64,000 bases of DNA from Poriferisodalis sp022821985 (GCF_965219595.1 NZ_OZ244781.1:2356001-2420000), one strand, 5' to 3'. Shown: positions 41,003-49,475, counted from the stretch's first letter. Notes: generated by a model from the letters alone, not told the origin. Program-made: numbers and translations.

Positions 41003-41400
41003 AGTTGAGCACGGCTGAGCTGAGCGCGTCGCGGAGTTTTGGTAGCCGACCATTCCCTTACCGGCTAAAGTGCACTCACTGGCGCACTGGCCGACAGCTA
41101 CGTTTTGGTAGCCGACCATTCCCTTACCGGCTAAAGTGTTGCCGTGATCCGTGACGCGGCAACGGAAGTTTTGGTAGCCGACCATTCCCTTACCGGCTAA
41201 AGTATGAACATGAGCATGATCAATGACACTGCCGTTTTGGTAGCCGACCATTCCCTTACCGGCTAAAGTGTGCATCGTGAGGGCCGAGACACCGCGACAG
41301 TTTTGGTAGCCGACCATTCCCTTACCGGCTAAAGTCGCCGCCATCGGCTGTTCGAGACGAACTGGTTTTGGTAGCCGACCATTCCCTTACCGGCTAAAGT
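40970..41400 (+). CRISPR. CRISPR array, seven 36-bp repeats, six spacers
   Basis: Repeats at 40970, 41036, 41102, 41168, 41234, 41300 and 41365, each 36 bp and, as read, all identical. They begin GTTTTGGTAGCC and end CCGGCTAAAGT. Spacers are 30,30,30,30,30 and 29 bp. The repeat has an internal inverted pair TAGCCG/CGGCTA. Plus-strand transcription is favoured: type II repeats normally start GTTTT, and the anti-repeat of the candidate tracrRNA is complementary to this strand. The repeat ends in TAAAGT, a -10-like hexamer as in type II-C arrays whose repeats each carry a promoter. The last repeat lies 54 bp from the cas2 stop. Spacer targets are unknown. Confidence 0.97.
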
Positions 41401-41454
41401 GATGGTTCGGACTATTGAGGGATCGCTCGGTGTAGGGCCTGAGGTGATGCTTGG

Positions 41455-41787
41455 CTAGAACAGGAGTAGCTGATTTCGTTCAGTGTCACGGTGCTCTCGA
41501 GCGCCACCGTTGAATACCTGCATTTGCCCGTATTGCTTGTCAGTGAGCGACAATATGCTGACGTGCCCCTCTGGAGGTACTTTATGATGAACCCTATATG
41601 CGAGGGCGTCAACAGCTGATCGGCTCCCGCAGAACTTCATGTAGACCGAGAACTGTGCCATCTCGAAGCCGAGGTCAAGCAACTCATTGCGAAACTTAGT
41701 GGCGCGACGACGTTGTGGCTTAGTCGTCACTGGTAAATCAAACATGACGATGGTCCACATGAATCTGTACCCGCTGTATTCGTTCAT
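41455..41787 (-). CDS. cas2: CRISPR-associated endonuclease Cas2
   Basis: Structural/nuclease partner of Cas1 in spacer integration. 110 aa, ferredoxin-like fold with the first strand MWTIVMFDLPVTTKPQRRRATKFRNELLDLGFEMAQFSVYMKFC (Asp at the end of strand 1), and the HVSILSLTDKQYGQMQVF strand typical of type II Cas2. The ATG overlaps the cas1 stop by 4 nt. It is the last gene of the cas operon and the nearest to the array. Confidence 0.95.
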   Translation of the reverse strand: MNEYSGYRFMWTIVMFDLPVTTKPQRRRATKFRNELLDLGFEMAQFSVYMKFCGSRSAVDALAYRVHHKVPPEGHVSILSLTDKQYGQMQVFNGGAREHRDTERNQLLLF

Positions 41788-42692
41788 CCCACTATTGATC
41801 GGCTGTCTGGGAGACTAATGTGAGGTCGTCTCTCGAGTACTGCCTTGGTAAGCGATTGAGCGGCCCATTCGATGCAGCGACTGAGCGGCGCGATGCCGCG
41901 ATCGGTATTCACGCCTCGGGCCAATACCGCGACCAGATCCGATTTCGCTTCGGCATCGACATTTTGACATTCGCGGGACCAAAGCCCTAGCACGGTTCGG
42001 TCGACGGCAGGCCGAAACGGCTCCATCAGATCGTCGGCGAGACAAAACGCGTTGAAGCGGTTGTGGTGCTGGAGACCAAGCGATGGATGCAGCCCGGTTG
42101 CGCACACGCAGCGGGCGACGGTTGCTCTCAGTACGGCGTAGCCGTAGTTGAGGAGCCCATTCGGTCCAGGGCCGTCCCGACGGCGACGAAATTCATCGCC
42201 GAAAAGGCGGGTCCAGTACCACCGGGCACCCTGTGCCTCGAGCAACGTGCAGTTGTCGGCTGAGACTCGGTGTGCCAACTCATGCAATGGACTCGGGTCG
42301 TGGTTCTGATTGTGCAATACAGCGGCCTGTGCTTCCAGCTTTGTCCGGATAAGTATGGCCCAGAGTGAAGCTCGAAGGTCGTCGGGCAGATTTGCCTGGG
42401 CTGACATCCGCCTGCTCTGTTCGTAGTTCGCTTGGACCGGCCACAGCCATGCAGCGGGCGTGTGATATGCGTCGCAGCAGACGAGCGGAATGCCTCGTCG
42501 GGCGAGTTCGACGACCACGCTGTTGGAGTACGATGCCTGCGGCGTATGGACAATTATTGACTCAATCTCGTCGAACGGCACGAGCCTCTCGGAGACGCCG
42601 GGCGCATCGCTGCTGCTGGCTACCGAGAGCGAGCCACGCTTCTTTGACAGGTAGCACCGCCCCGTTGCGATGTCGAGGACTCGGCGCTCCAT
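41784..42692 (-). CDS. cas1: CRISPR-associated integrase Cas1
   Basis: Integrase that inserts spacers as a Cas1-Cas2 complex. 302 aa. Seen: RRVLDIATGRCYLSKKRGSLSV and IESIIVHTPQASYSNSVVVELARRGIPLVCCD in the N-terminal beta domain. Metal ligands are in NCTLLEAQGARWYW (Glu), ATGLHPSLGLQHHNRFNAFCLADDLMEPFRPAVD (His, then Asp/Glu). ATG 42692 is chosen because the family N-terminus follows at once and it lies 7 nt after the cas9 stop; codons upstream are within cas9. Overlaps cas2 by ATGA. Subtype II cas1, with no cas4 or csn2 nearby. Confidence 0.95.
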   Translation of the reverse strand: MERRVLDIATGRCYLSKKRGSLSVASSSDAPGVSERLVPFDEIESIIVHTPQASYSNSVVVELARRGIPLVCCDAYHTPAAWLWPVQANYEQSRRMSAQANLPDDLRASLWAILIRTKLEAQAAVLHNQNHDPSPLHELAHRVSADNCTLLEAQGARWYWTRLFGDEFRRRRDGPGPNGLLNYGYAVLRATVARCVCATGLHPSLGLQHHNRFNAFCLADDLMEPFRPAVDRTVLGLWSRECQNVDAEAKSDLVAVLARGVNTDRGIAPLSRCIEWAAQSLTKAVLERRPHISLPDSRSIVG

Positions 42693-42699
42693 ATCTTCA

Positions 42700-45600
42700 T
42701 CACTCCGAATGTTTCTCAACTCTGACGCTGAGCGGGCCACCGTCATGCACACGGCCCAGAATGTCGACGCTGATCTTGCGCAGACCTTCGGTCGGCACAC
42801 GAGATGCGCTCTTGCGGAACGACGGCATCATCTTGGCCTTGCCTGCCTGTTCGTGACTGACGAGGCCAATGCTCTGGCCTGTGAGTTCCTTGACCCGAAG
42901 AATCTGCCGGTCCTCGCCGTGGCCCATGGCGACCATGTCGTTGATGTGGAGCCGTATGAGTTTGCGCGCTGTCGGATGGCATGCCTTGACCTGCGAGAGG
43001 CGGTGCTCGCGATGTGCATCGAAGCGGCTGACGGTCTCTCCGATGGCCTTGCCATCGGGCAGGAGCCAGATGTCCATGAAGGCATTGCCGTCAGTCTTGT
43101 ATGCCTTGTGGATGCCGCCGTTGGCATCCCTGATGAAGGCCAGACTGTCCTCGCTCATCTTCAAGAGAAGCCGAATGCGATGAACCCCGAGTTCTGCCTG
43201 CGCATGTCGAATGAATTGCTGCCATCGCTCGGCGTCGCTGTCGCCGATATCGGCTGCGCGAGCGTGTTCCCAAGCCGTCTCGAGGCGGTGCCTGAGCGTC
43301 AGGTCCCGCACCCGTGCGAGGTCTTGAGGCTTGATGTTCGAGAGTTGCTTTCTCTCGACCAGCGTCATCTTGCCATGCTCATCGGGCCCATCGACGATCC
43401 CATAGGCAGTGTCGTTGTGGAGACTACCGCTCGTGACGTCCCGCCCGCTTCGGCGGCGTTCTCGCTTGTCGCGCTGTATGGTGAAGTGATCCGGTCGATG
43501 GCGGACGACACACCGACGAACAAGAGACTCGATGTCAGTGCGAAATCCGGGCCACGGCGACGAGATGCCGTCTGTCGCTCGTTCGACGTTCCCGCCGCGC
43601 CCCGACTTGCTGGCGATCTGCTGCAGCAGCGAACGCGATGTCATGCCCACGACAGCCGCGTCGATCATGTGGTGACGATGGTCGTCGCGGTTCTTCCTGC
43701 TGTCGCCCGGCCCCGTCAGGATGCTGTTCAGCCCCCATGCCCGGCGCAGCAGTGCAGTCATTCGGCCTGGTGTCACCCAGATGCTGCGATGGTCGACTGC
43801 GCATTCGAGATACTCGCGGACGAGGCGTGACAAGTAGCGATTCTCGTTGAGCTGACGTTCCAGAAAATCCGGGCGTGCTTCGAATCGGTCCATGGCGTCT
43901 GGACCGAAGCGCCAGCGCTTCCCCGGCGGCAGCGCTTCCGCACGAGCGAGGATCGCGTCGTAGAGCGCCTGATCGGCGCCCCATGCCTCGTAAGGCGTTC
44001 GGTTGGCCTTCTCCCTGTTGGCACTGCGCATTGCAATGACGGAGTTATTCATGCTGTTGTCGAGGGTGCGGCTGTAGGGCAGCAGATGCTCGATCTCGGT
44101 TTCGTCGGACAGAAGCCGCCCTACCGACAGCGGTGTGCCGGTGAAGGGACAGACCCGCTGGTTCGGCGGGCCCTGCTCATCCCACAAGCGCAGCTTGCGC
44201 ATGTCGCGAGCCGACGGCGAGGAGAGACCGGCGTCTTCCGCCATCGAACGCAGCCGATCGTTGCGTTCTGAGTTCTTGCGTTGCCGAAGCTCATCCTCGC
44301 GTCGCTGCTCGTTCGTCTGCTTCAGATCGCGCGATAGTTCAACCACTACTTGATCCGGTTTGCCGTATGCCTCCGTGATGGCGTTGAAGAGCCGGCGCAC
44401 TTGGCCGAGTGCGATGTGCACGGTCGGGTTCGCTACGCGGCCATGGCGCTCAACTGCAGATCCGGCGCCGGCTTTGGCGCCGGTGACATGCCGTGTGAGC
44501 ACCTCGCCGTAGTAGGGCAAGCGGTCATAGCGGGCGTGGCCGTGCAGATCTGAGTGATGACCCAGCCCTGCTGCGTTGACTGCCTCGTGGTAGTGCATCC
44601 CTCGTTGCATATGCGGCAGCAAGCGCTCTATGGCTGCTCTGGACAGGTTGCCTGTGCCACTCGGCAGCTTGGCGGCAGCGACTGCCTCGGCTGATGCTTC
44701 GTCGAGTTCGTGTTCGGCCATCAGCCAATCGACAAGCGTGTCGGTGTCTGTATCGGCGAGCAGGCGCTCGACGATCTGCTGCTGAGCTTCGGTGCTGTAG
44801 CTGCTCCACTTGCTGCCGAAGCACTTGCGAGCGCGCAGCACTGTGGCGGTGCCGTCCCCGTCCAAGGCTTCCCGTGCAACCGAGCGCAGGTTGAAGCGTG
44901 TGCCTTCGGGCAGTCCTGCGTCGGCTGCCAGTTGGCTGAAGTCGCGCCGCTTGCTACGGCACAGCTTCGTGACGACCTGCTGGCGTTCGTCGTCCGTCAG
45001 CGGCCGGGCGGCCTCGCCGGCTGGAGCTACTTCCGCGTTGTTGACTTCCTGCAGTATGCGGAAGAGCTGGAACAACGGCTCGGCCTTGAGAATACGGACC
45101 TCGTCGCTCAGCAGCGTGCACCGGCCGCGCTCAACAGGGCGCAGCGGACGCTGGTGCATCAGAGCAGCGATAACAGCGTCCCAATCAGCAGCAGAGACCC
45201 CGGGGTGATGCGGCGCCTGTGCTTCGCGGATCGCTTCGAGTTCATCCTCGATCATCGACCGCTCGGGGTAGAGACCGTTGTCGAGCCGAGCACGTATGGT
45301 CGCCCCGCGTTCACGTTGACGCCACAAGTACTCGCCGAGGGTTCGAGCGCCCGATTGCTCGATGCGGCGTGCCAACTCTGCAGTCTCTTTGCGGATCGTT
45401 CCGTCTTCGTCACTGTCGACCTGACGGTTGCTCTTGAAGCCGCGCCGATCCGCGAATGACAGCAGTACCCGTGCGAGCTCGGCCGGCTGAAGCGGCCGGT
45501 CCAGAGCCGAAGCTCTCTGCTGCAGAGGATCGATCATTCGCCAAGCAGCGCGGTCTTCTGAAGGACTTGGCAGTAGGCCGCAGTCGTGCAGCAGTGCTGC

Positions 45601-45825
45601 TGCCCGCCGACGTCGGCGGAGGGTTCGGTCACGGTTGCGCCGTGGTCCGCGTTTGGCTCGGCGCTCGGCTGCGTTCGAGGCCCGATTCTTGGGGTTGCGG
45701 CCATCGCTGTGGATCGAGACTCCACCGTCCACGACCTCTATGGGTTCGGGTGGGTCCGCATCGTTCAGGCGGTACAGCACCCACCCGATGCTGTTCGTAC
45801 CCAAGTCGAGTCCGAGTCGCAACAC
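42700..45825 (-). CDS. cas9: CRISPR-associated endonuclease Cas9 (compact type II-C)
   Basis: RNA-guided DNA endonuclease. 1041 aa, in the small II-C range. Catalytic residues are all visible: RuvC-I LGLDLGTNSIGW (Asp7); Arg-rich bridge helix about 55-80; RuvC-II QVVVELSRD (Glu496); HNH TEIEHLLPYSRTLDNSMNNSVI (His580, Asn594), where the usual Asp before His is Glu579; RuvC-III RHHMIDAAVVGM (His719, Asp722). The C-terminal ~280 residues form the wedge/PAM-interacting part (GSLHNDTAYGIVD..., MTLVERKQLSNI). Start is GTG 45825. A candidate tracrRNA is encoded 60 nt upstream on the opposite strand. No csn2 or cas4, supporting II-C. Confidence 0.96.
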   Translation of the reverse strand: MLRLGLDLGTNSIGWVLYRLNDADPPEPIEVVDGGVSIHSDGRNPKNRASNAAERRAKRGPRRNRDRTLRRRRRAAALLHDCGLLPSPSEDRAAWRMIDPLQQRASALDRPLQPAELARVLLSFADRRGFKSNRQVDSDEDGTIRKETAELARRIEQSGARTLGEYLWRQRERGATIRARLDNGLYPERSMIEDELEAIREAQAPHHPGVSAADWDAVIAALMHQRPLRPVERGRCTLLSDEVRILKAEPLFQLFRILQEVNNAEVAPAGEAARPLTDDERQQVVTKLCRSKRRDFSQLAADAGLPEGTRFNLRSVAREALDGDGTATVLRARKCFGSKWSSYSTEAQQQIVERLLADTDTDTLVDWLMAEHELDEASAEAVAAAKLPSGTGNLSRAAIERLLPHMQRGMHYHEAVNAAGLGHHSDLHGHARYDRLPYYGEVLTRHVTGAKAGAGSAVERHGRVANPTVHIALGQVRRLFNAITEAYGKPDQVVVELSRDLKQTNEQRREDELRQRKNSERNDRLRSMAEDAGLSSPSARDMRKLRLWDEQGPPNQRVCPFTGTPLSVGRLLSDETEIEHLLPYSRTLDNSMNNSVIAMRSANREKANRTPYEAWGADQALYDAILARAEALPPGKRWRFGPDAMDRFEARPDFLERQLNENRYLSRLVREYLECAVDHRSIWVTPGRMTALLRRAWGLNSILTGPGDSRKNRDDHRHHMIDAAVVGMTSRSLLQQIASKSGRGGNVERATDGISSPWPGFRTDIESLVRRCVVRHRPDHFTIQRDKRERRRSGRDVTSGSLHNDTAYGIVDGPDEHGKMTLVERKQLSNIKPQDLARVRDLTLRHRLETAWEHARAADIGDSDAERWQQFIRHAQAELGVHRIRLLLKMSEDSLAFIRDANGGIHKAYKTDGNAFMDIWLLPDGKAIGETVSRFDAHREHRLSQVKACHPTARKLIRLHINDMVAMGHGEDRQILRVKELTGQSIGLVSHEQAGKAKMMPSFRKSASRVPTEGLRKISVDILGRVHDGGPLSVRVEKHSE

Positions 45826-45885
45826 CTGATTGCCGCCTGCCGAGTTTCCCGCAGGTGAGCGGGCGAATCAGGGTAGTCTGCGACA

Positions 45886-45992
45886 CAGGGAATGGTTGGC
45901 GGTACCCACGGGTGCCAACAACAAGCAGAGTTCCGAAAGCGGGACGATATGCACCACGTTGCGAGGCGGGCTCCGGCCCGCCTCGTCCCTTT
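45886..45992 (+). ncRNA. Candidate tracrRNA
   Basis: 45887-45906 reads AGGGAATGGTTGGCGGTACC, complementary (with one G.U and a 2-nt bulge) to the first ~22 nt of the CRISPR repeat, so this is the anti-repeat. A TAGTCT -10-like hexamer (45874-45879) ends 7 nt before the first anti-repeat base. Downstream come a short stem AGTTCC/GGGAC (about 45930-45945, nexus-like) and a strong GC hairpin with loop TCCG (45961-45986). Transcribed away from cas9, opposite in strand, toward aroE. The same strand as the array transcript is consistent. Confidence 0.8.
45961..45992 (+). terminator. Rho-independent-type hairpin ending the tracrRNA
   Basis: GCGAGGCGGGC (45961-45971), loop TCCG, GCCCGCCTCGT (45976-45986), then CCCTTT. 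An 11-bp stem including one G.U with a modest U-run; also the last structural hairpin of the tracrRNA. Confidence 0.7.
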
Positions 45993-46128
45993 GGCGTCCG
46001 TGTCCGCGACGTGAACCTCAACGGAAGTCGGGCGAGCGTGAGGCATCCGAGCGATGTGATGGCCGGGCGGCGACGTCGATCTCAAAATGCACTTCCGGGT
46101 TGGCGTCGCGCGTGTGCACACTGTGTCG

Positions 46129-47070
46129 ATGCGGCCCGCACCGACTGGCAACACCAAGGTCGCAGGAGTGATCGGCGATCCTGTGCGGCACTCGCTCAGC
46201 CCCGCACTGCACAATGCCGCATTCTCTGCGCTGGGCCTCGACTGGACGTACCTGGCTTTTGAGGTGCCCTCCGGCCAGGGCGCCGATGCCGTGGCCGCAA
46301 TGCGGGTGCTCGGCATTGACGGCCTGTCGGTGACCATGCCGCACAAGGACACCGTGGCCGCTGCGGTTGACGAGCTGTCGCCCGCGGCAGCGCTGCTCGG
46401 CGCCGTGAACTGCGTGCGCCGTGACGGCGACCGGCTGATCGGAGAGAACACCGACGGTGCCGGTTTCTTGCGCTCGCTGCGCACCCAGGCGGGTGTTGAT
46501 CCCGCAGGGCTGCACACGGTCGTGCTGGGGGCCGGCGGCGCGGCGCGGGCGGTGATCGTCGCACTGGCAGCCGGTGGGGCGCTGGTGACGGTGGTGAACC
46601 GCTCGCCGGCCGCGGCCGAGCGTGCCGCGGCGCTGGGTGCCTCGGCGGGACGGGCGACGCACGCTGAGGCCAGCAGGGGGCCTGGCGCCCCGGAACGCGG
46701 CGCCACCGCGACAGGCGGCGCACCAGCCGAAGCGTCGCGAGGACCGTCAGGCTCGGCGGCAGTCGGCGACCTCGGAGCGGTGCGCGGTGCCGACGTGGTG
46801 GTGAACGCCACACCGCTCGGCATGACCGACGGCGATCCGCTGCCGGTCGATCCGGCGCTGTTGAGCGACGGCCAGCTCGTGGCGGATCTCATCTACCGCC
46901 CTGAGCGGACGCCGTTGCTCACCGCAGCCGTCCGGGCAGGTGCGACGACGCTGAACGGCGTCGGCATGCTCCTGTATCAGGCCGCCGAGCAGTTCACGAT
47001 GTGGACCGGCTACGACGCTCCTGTCGACACCATGGCAGCCGCGGTCGGCCTCGACCTTGCCGGTTCGTAA
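46129..47070 (+). CDS. aroE: Shikimate dehydrogenase
   Basis: NADPH-dependent reduction of 3-dehydroshikimate. 313 aa. Substrate site: VIGDPVRHSLSPALHNAAF, LSVTMPHKDTV (catalytic Lys), ENTDGAGF (Asp). NADP fold: VVLGAGGAARAVIVAL, VVNRS. A Gly/Ala/Arg-rich insertion of about 35 residues, with EASRGP occurring twice, separates VVNRS from VVVNATPLGM; this explains the length above the usual 270-280. Several in-frame starts (46087 ATG, 46123 GTG, 46129 ATG) exist; 46129 puts the first conserved strand about 8 residues in. Confidence 0.92.
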   Translation: MRPAPTGNTKVAGVIGDPVRHSLSPALHNAAFSALGLDWTYLAFEVPSGQGADAVAAMRVLGIDGLSVTMPHKDTVAAAVDELSPAAALLGAVNCVRRDGDRLIGENTDGAGFLRSLRTQAGVDPAGLHTVVLGAGGAARAVIVALAAGGALVTVVNRSPAAAERAAALGASAGRATHAEASRGPGAPERGATATGGAPAEASRGPSGSAAVGDLGAVRGADVVVNATPLGMTDGDPLPVDPALLSDGQLVADLIYRPERTPLLTAAVRAGATTLNGVGMLLYQAAEQFTMWTGYDAPVDTMAAAVGLDLAGS

Positions 47071-47118
47071 CCCGCCGGCTTCCTCCCTCGTGCGGCATGC
47101 ATCCTCAGCGCAGGCTGC

Positions 47119-47790
47119 GTGGTGATCACCCAGGTGGAGCCGAGTCTCGTGGCCGGCGCGGTCGCCGGACTGGGCGGCGCTGCCGCTGGTGCGGCGGCAG
47201 TTCGCTGCGCGAAGCGCTGTTTCGACGTCGGTTTGCCGTCGGCATTGACGGCGGCGGCGTGCATGGCGACAGGCGCGATGCTCGCGTTGCGGGTCGGCGC
47301 GGATCCTTTTCTCGCCCCGCTGCTGGCGTTCGGCTGGGCCGGTGTGGTGATCTCCGCGGTCGACCTGCGGACTCACCTGATCCCCACGCGCTTGTTGCGC
47401 GCCTGCGCCGCCGTCGCGGCCCCATTGGTGTGTGCGGCAGCGGTGCTCGACGGCGGCCTCGCAGGGCTGGCGCGCGCGTCTGCCGCGGCAGCCATAGGAG
47501 CAGTGCTCGGCTGGGGGGCGATGCACGTCATCTGGCGAGTTGCCCGGGGCGGGCTCGGCTATGGCGACGTGCGGCTCGGCGGCTACCTCGGCCTGCACCT
47601 AGGCCTCGGCGGGCTTTCCGCCGTGTGGGCCGGGCTGCTTGCGGGCTTCGCTATCGCCGCCGTGATCGGCGCTGTCGGGGTGGTCGCGTTGGGCCGGAGC
47701 ACCGACCACCGGTTCGCTCTCGGACCCTCGCTGGTCATCGGCGCGCTCGCCGCCGCCTGGTGGTTCATGCCGCCGGGCCTCGCCGCCTGA
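47119..47790 (+). CDS. A24-family prepilin peptidase
   Basis: Membrane aspartic protease that processes type IV or Flp prepilins. 223 aa with about seven hydrophobic spans. The two catalytic Asp lie in VVISAVDLRTHLIPTRLL and GLGYGDVRLGGYLG (GxGD). The N-terminal methyltransferase domain is absent, as in CpaA/TadV-like enzymes. In actinobacteria such a gene commonly stands next to aroE. It could supply processing for the Tad-type operon at 50987-61705, which has no peptidase of its own in view. GTG 47119 or 47122. Confidence 0.88.
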   Translation: MVITQVEPSLVAGAVAGLGGAAAGAAAVRCAKRCFDVGLPSALTAAACMATGAMLALRVGADPFLAPLLAFGWAGVVISAVDLRTHLIPTRLLRACAAVAAPLVCAAAVLDGGLAGLARASAAAAIGAVLGWGAMHVIWRVARGGLGYGDVRLGGYLGLHLGLGGLSAVWAGLLAGFAIAAVIGAVGVVALGRSTDHRFALGPSLVIGALAAAWWFMPPGLAA

Positions 47791-47878
47791 GCACGTCGCA
47801 GTCCCCGTAGCTCGCTGCCTGCCACAAGTCCGCTGCGCGCGGAGACGTCCTGGCAGGGAGCCGGTCGGGATGCGTCGG

Positions 47879-47884
47879 TACCCT
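47879..47884 (+). promoter_or_regulatory. -10 element (TACCCT) upstream of aroB
   Basis: TACCCT lies 8 nt before the aroB ATG, suggesting a leaderless or nearly leaderless aroB-aroQ transcript. Confidence 0.4.
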
Positions 47885-47892
47885 CGCAACCG

Positions 47893-48978
47893 ATGTCGGG
47901 CACCATCCGCGTCGACGTTCCGCTGGGCGACCGCTCCTACCCCGTGCTGGTCGGCGCTGGCGCGCGCCACGAGCTCGCTGCGGTTCTGCGCGAGTCCAAG
48001 CTGACTGCCGGGGCGCAGCGCGCCGCGGTGGTCACCCAGCCGGGTATCGGCGTCAATGTCGATCCAGGCATCGGTTTCGAGACATTCGAGATTTCCGACG
48101 GCGAGCAGGCCAAGGAGCTGGCCACCGTGAGCGAGCTGTGCAGCAGGTTCGCTCGTTCCGGCCTCACCCGCCGTGACGTCGTGGTGGGTGTGGGGGGAGG
48201 GGTGGTCACCGACGTGGCCGGCTTCGCCGCGGCGGTGTACCACCGCGGCGTGGCCGTTGTGCACGTTCCCACCACGCTGCTGGGCCAGATCGACGCTGCC
48301 GTGGGCGGCAAGACCGGTGTGAACCTGGCCGAGGGCAAGAACCTCGTCGGGGCCTTCTGGCAGCCCGCCGCAGTGCTGTGCGACGCCGAGGTGCTCGACA
48401 CGCTGCCCGAGCGCGAGCTGCGCGCCGGTTACGGCGAGCTGGCCAAGTACCACTTCATCGGCTGCACACCGCAGGCTGCGCGTCTCATCGCTTCCCACCC
48501 GCCGCTCGCGCAACGTTTAGCCGGCGGCGAACCGCTCAGCTCGCTCGAAGGGGCAGAACTGGTGACGGCGTGTGTTGCCATCAAGGCCGAGGTGGTGGCT
48601 TCCGATGAGACCGAGAGCGGTCGCCGGGCGCTGCTGAACTACGGGCACACGCTCGGACATGCGCTGGAGATCGCCGGGCGGTTCGACCTGCGCCATGGCG
48701 AGGCAGTGGCCATCGGACTGCGGTATGCGGCAGTGGTCGCCCGCCTGCTCGGACGTATCGACGACGATCGTGTTGCCGAGCACGAGCGGGTGCTCGACGC
48801 CTACGGGCTCAGTGCGAGCCTGCCTCAGGGCATCGATCACGACGAGATCATCGAGCTGTTCGGCCGAGACAAGAAGGCTGCCGAAGGCATCACGTTCGTG
48901 CTCGACGGCCCCAATGGCCTCGAAGTGGTGCCCGGCATCGATCCGAGCGTGCTTCGCAGCGCGCTCGAGCGGATGTGA
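47893..48978 (+). CDS. aroB: 3-dehydroquinate synthase
   Basis: Zn/NAD-dependent conversion of DAHP to 3-dehydroquinate, step 2 of the shikimate pathway. 361 aa. NAD-binding: VVVGVGGGVVTDVAGFAAAVYHRG; VPTTLLGQIDAAVGGKTGVNLAEGKNLVGAFWQP; metal ligands ELRAGYGELAKYH (Glu), LLNYGHTLGHALE (His) and the later RHGEAVAIGLRY (His). Unlike mycobacteria, aroC and aroK are not between the prepilin peptidase and aroB. Overlaps aroQ by GTGA. Confidence 0.95.
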   Translation: MSGTIRVDVPLGDRSYPVLVGAGARHELAAVLRESKLTAGAQRAAVVTQPGIGVNVDPGIGFETFEISDGEQAKELATVSELCSRFARSGLTRRDVVVGVGGGVVTDVAGFAAAVYHRGVAVVHVPTTLLGQIDAAVGGKTGVNLAEGKNLVGAFWQPAAVLCDAEVLDTLPERELRAGYGELAKYHFIGCTPQAARLIASHPPLAQRLAGGEPLSSLEGAELVTACVAIKAEVVASDETESGRRALLNYGHTLGHALEIAGRFDLRHGEAVAIGLRYAAVVARLLGRIDDDRVAEHERVLDAYGLSASLPQGIDHDEIIELFGRDKKAAEGITFVLDGPNGLEVVPGIDPSVLRSALERM

Positions 48979-49475
48979 GCGCAGTCATGCCTCGTCACGT
49001 CGTGCTGCTGCTGTCGGGCCCGAACCTGAACCTGCTGGGCACCCGCCAGCCCGAGATCTACGGCACCGACACGCTGCTCGATCACGTGCGCGCCGCCCGC
49101 CGGGCCGCTACCGAGCGCGGCTGGGACCTCGAGCACCGCCAGAGCAACCACGAGGGCGACCTGGTCGATGCGGTGCACTCGGGCATCGGCCGGGTGGAAG
49201 CGATCGTGGTGAACCCCGGCGCCCTCACCCACTACGGCTGGTCACTGCACGACGCGCTCGCCGCATTCGATGGCCCGATCGTGGAGCTGCACCTGTCCGA
49301 GCCGCGCGACCGCGACCCGTGGCGGCATCTGTCGGTGGTAGAGCCGCTGGCGTCCGCTCGGGTGGCGGGGGAGGGCGGCGCCGGCTACCCGCGGGCAGTC
49401 GCACTGGCCATCGATGCGGCGGTCGCCGACGCCGGTGCCCCCGACACCGGCGACGACGCCGACCGGCCGTCGTGA
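48975..49475 (+). CDS. aroQ: Type II 3-dehydroquinate dehydratase
   Basis: Dodecameric dehydratase, next step after AroB. 166 aa. VLLLSGPNLNLLGTRQPEIYG (active-site loop with Arg and Tyr), HRQSNHEGDLVDAVH (lid), VVNPGALTHYGWSLHDAL (catalytic Asn/His), PIVELHLSEP and the C-terminal catalytic-loop region. The GTG overlaps the aroB stop; the in-frame ATG at 48987 (MPRHVVLLL) is an alternative start. Confidence 0.95.
   Translation: MSAVMPRHVVLLLSGPNLNLLGTRQPEIYGTDTLLDHVRAARRAATERGWDLEHRQSNHEGDLVDAVHSGIGRVEAIVVNPGALTHYGWSLHDALAAFDGPIVELHLSEPRDRDPWRHLSVVEPLASARVAGEGGAGYPRAVALAIDAAVADAGAPDTGDDADRPS

Noticed and set aside
40583..41344. Repetitive minus-strand frame over the CRISPR array
   Set aside because: Its repeats (LAGKGMVGYQN) are simply the translated CRISPR repeats.
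41401..41454. CRISPR leader between the array and cas2
   Set aside because: Only 54 bp, and the array appears to be transcribed toward this side; no leader features seen.
42700..45992. Type II-A or II-B assignment of the CRISPR locus
   Set aside because: No csn2 or cas4 gene, and Cas9 is short; II-C fits best.
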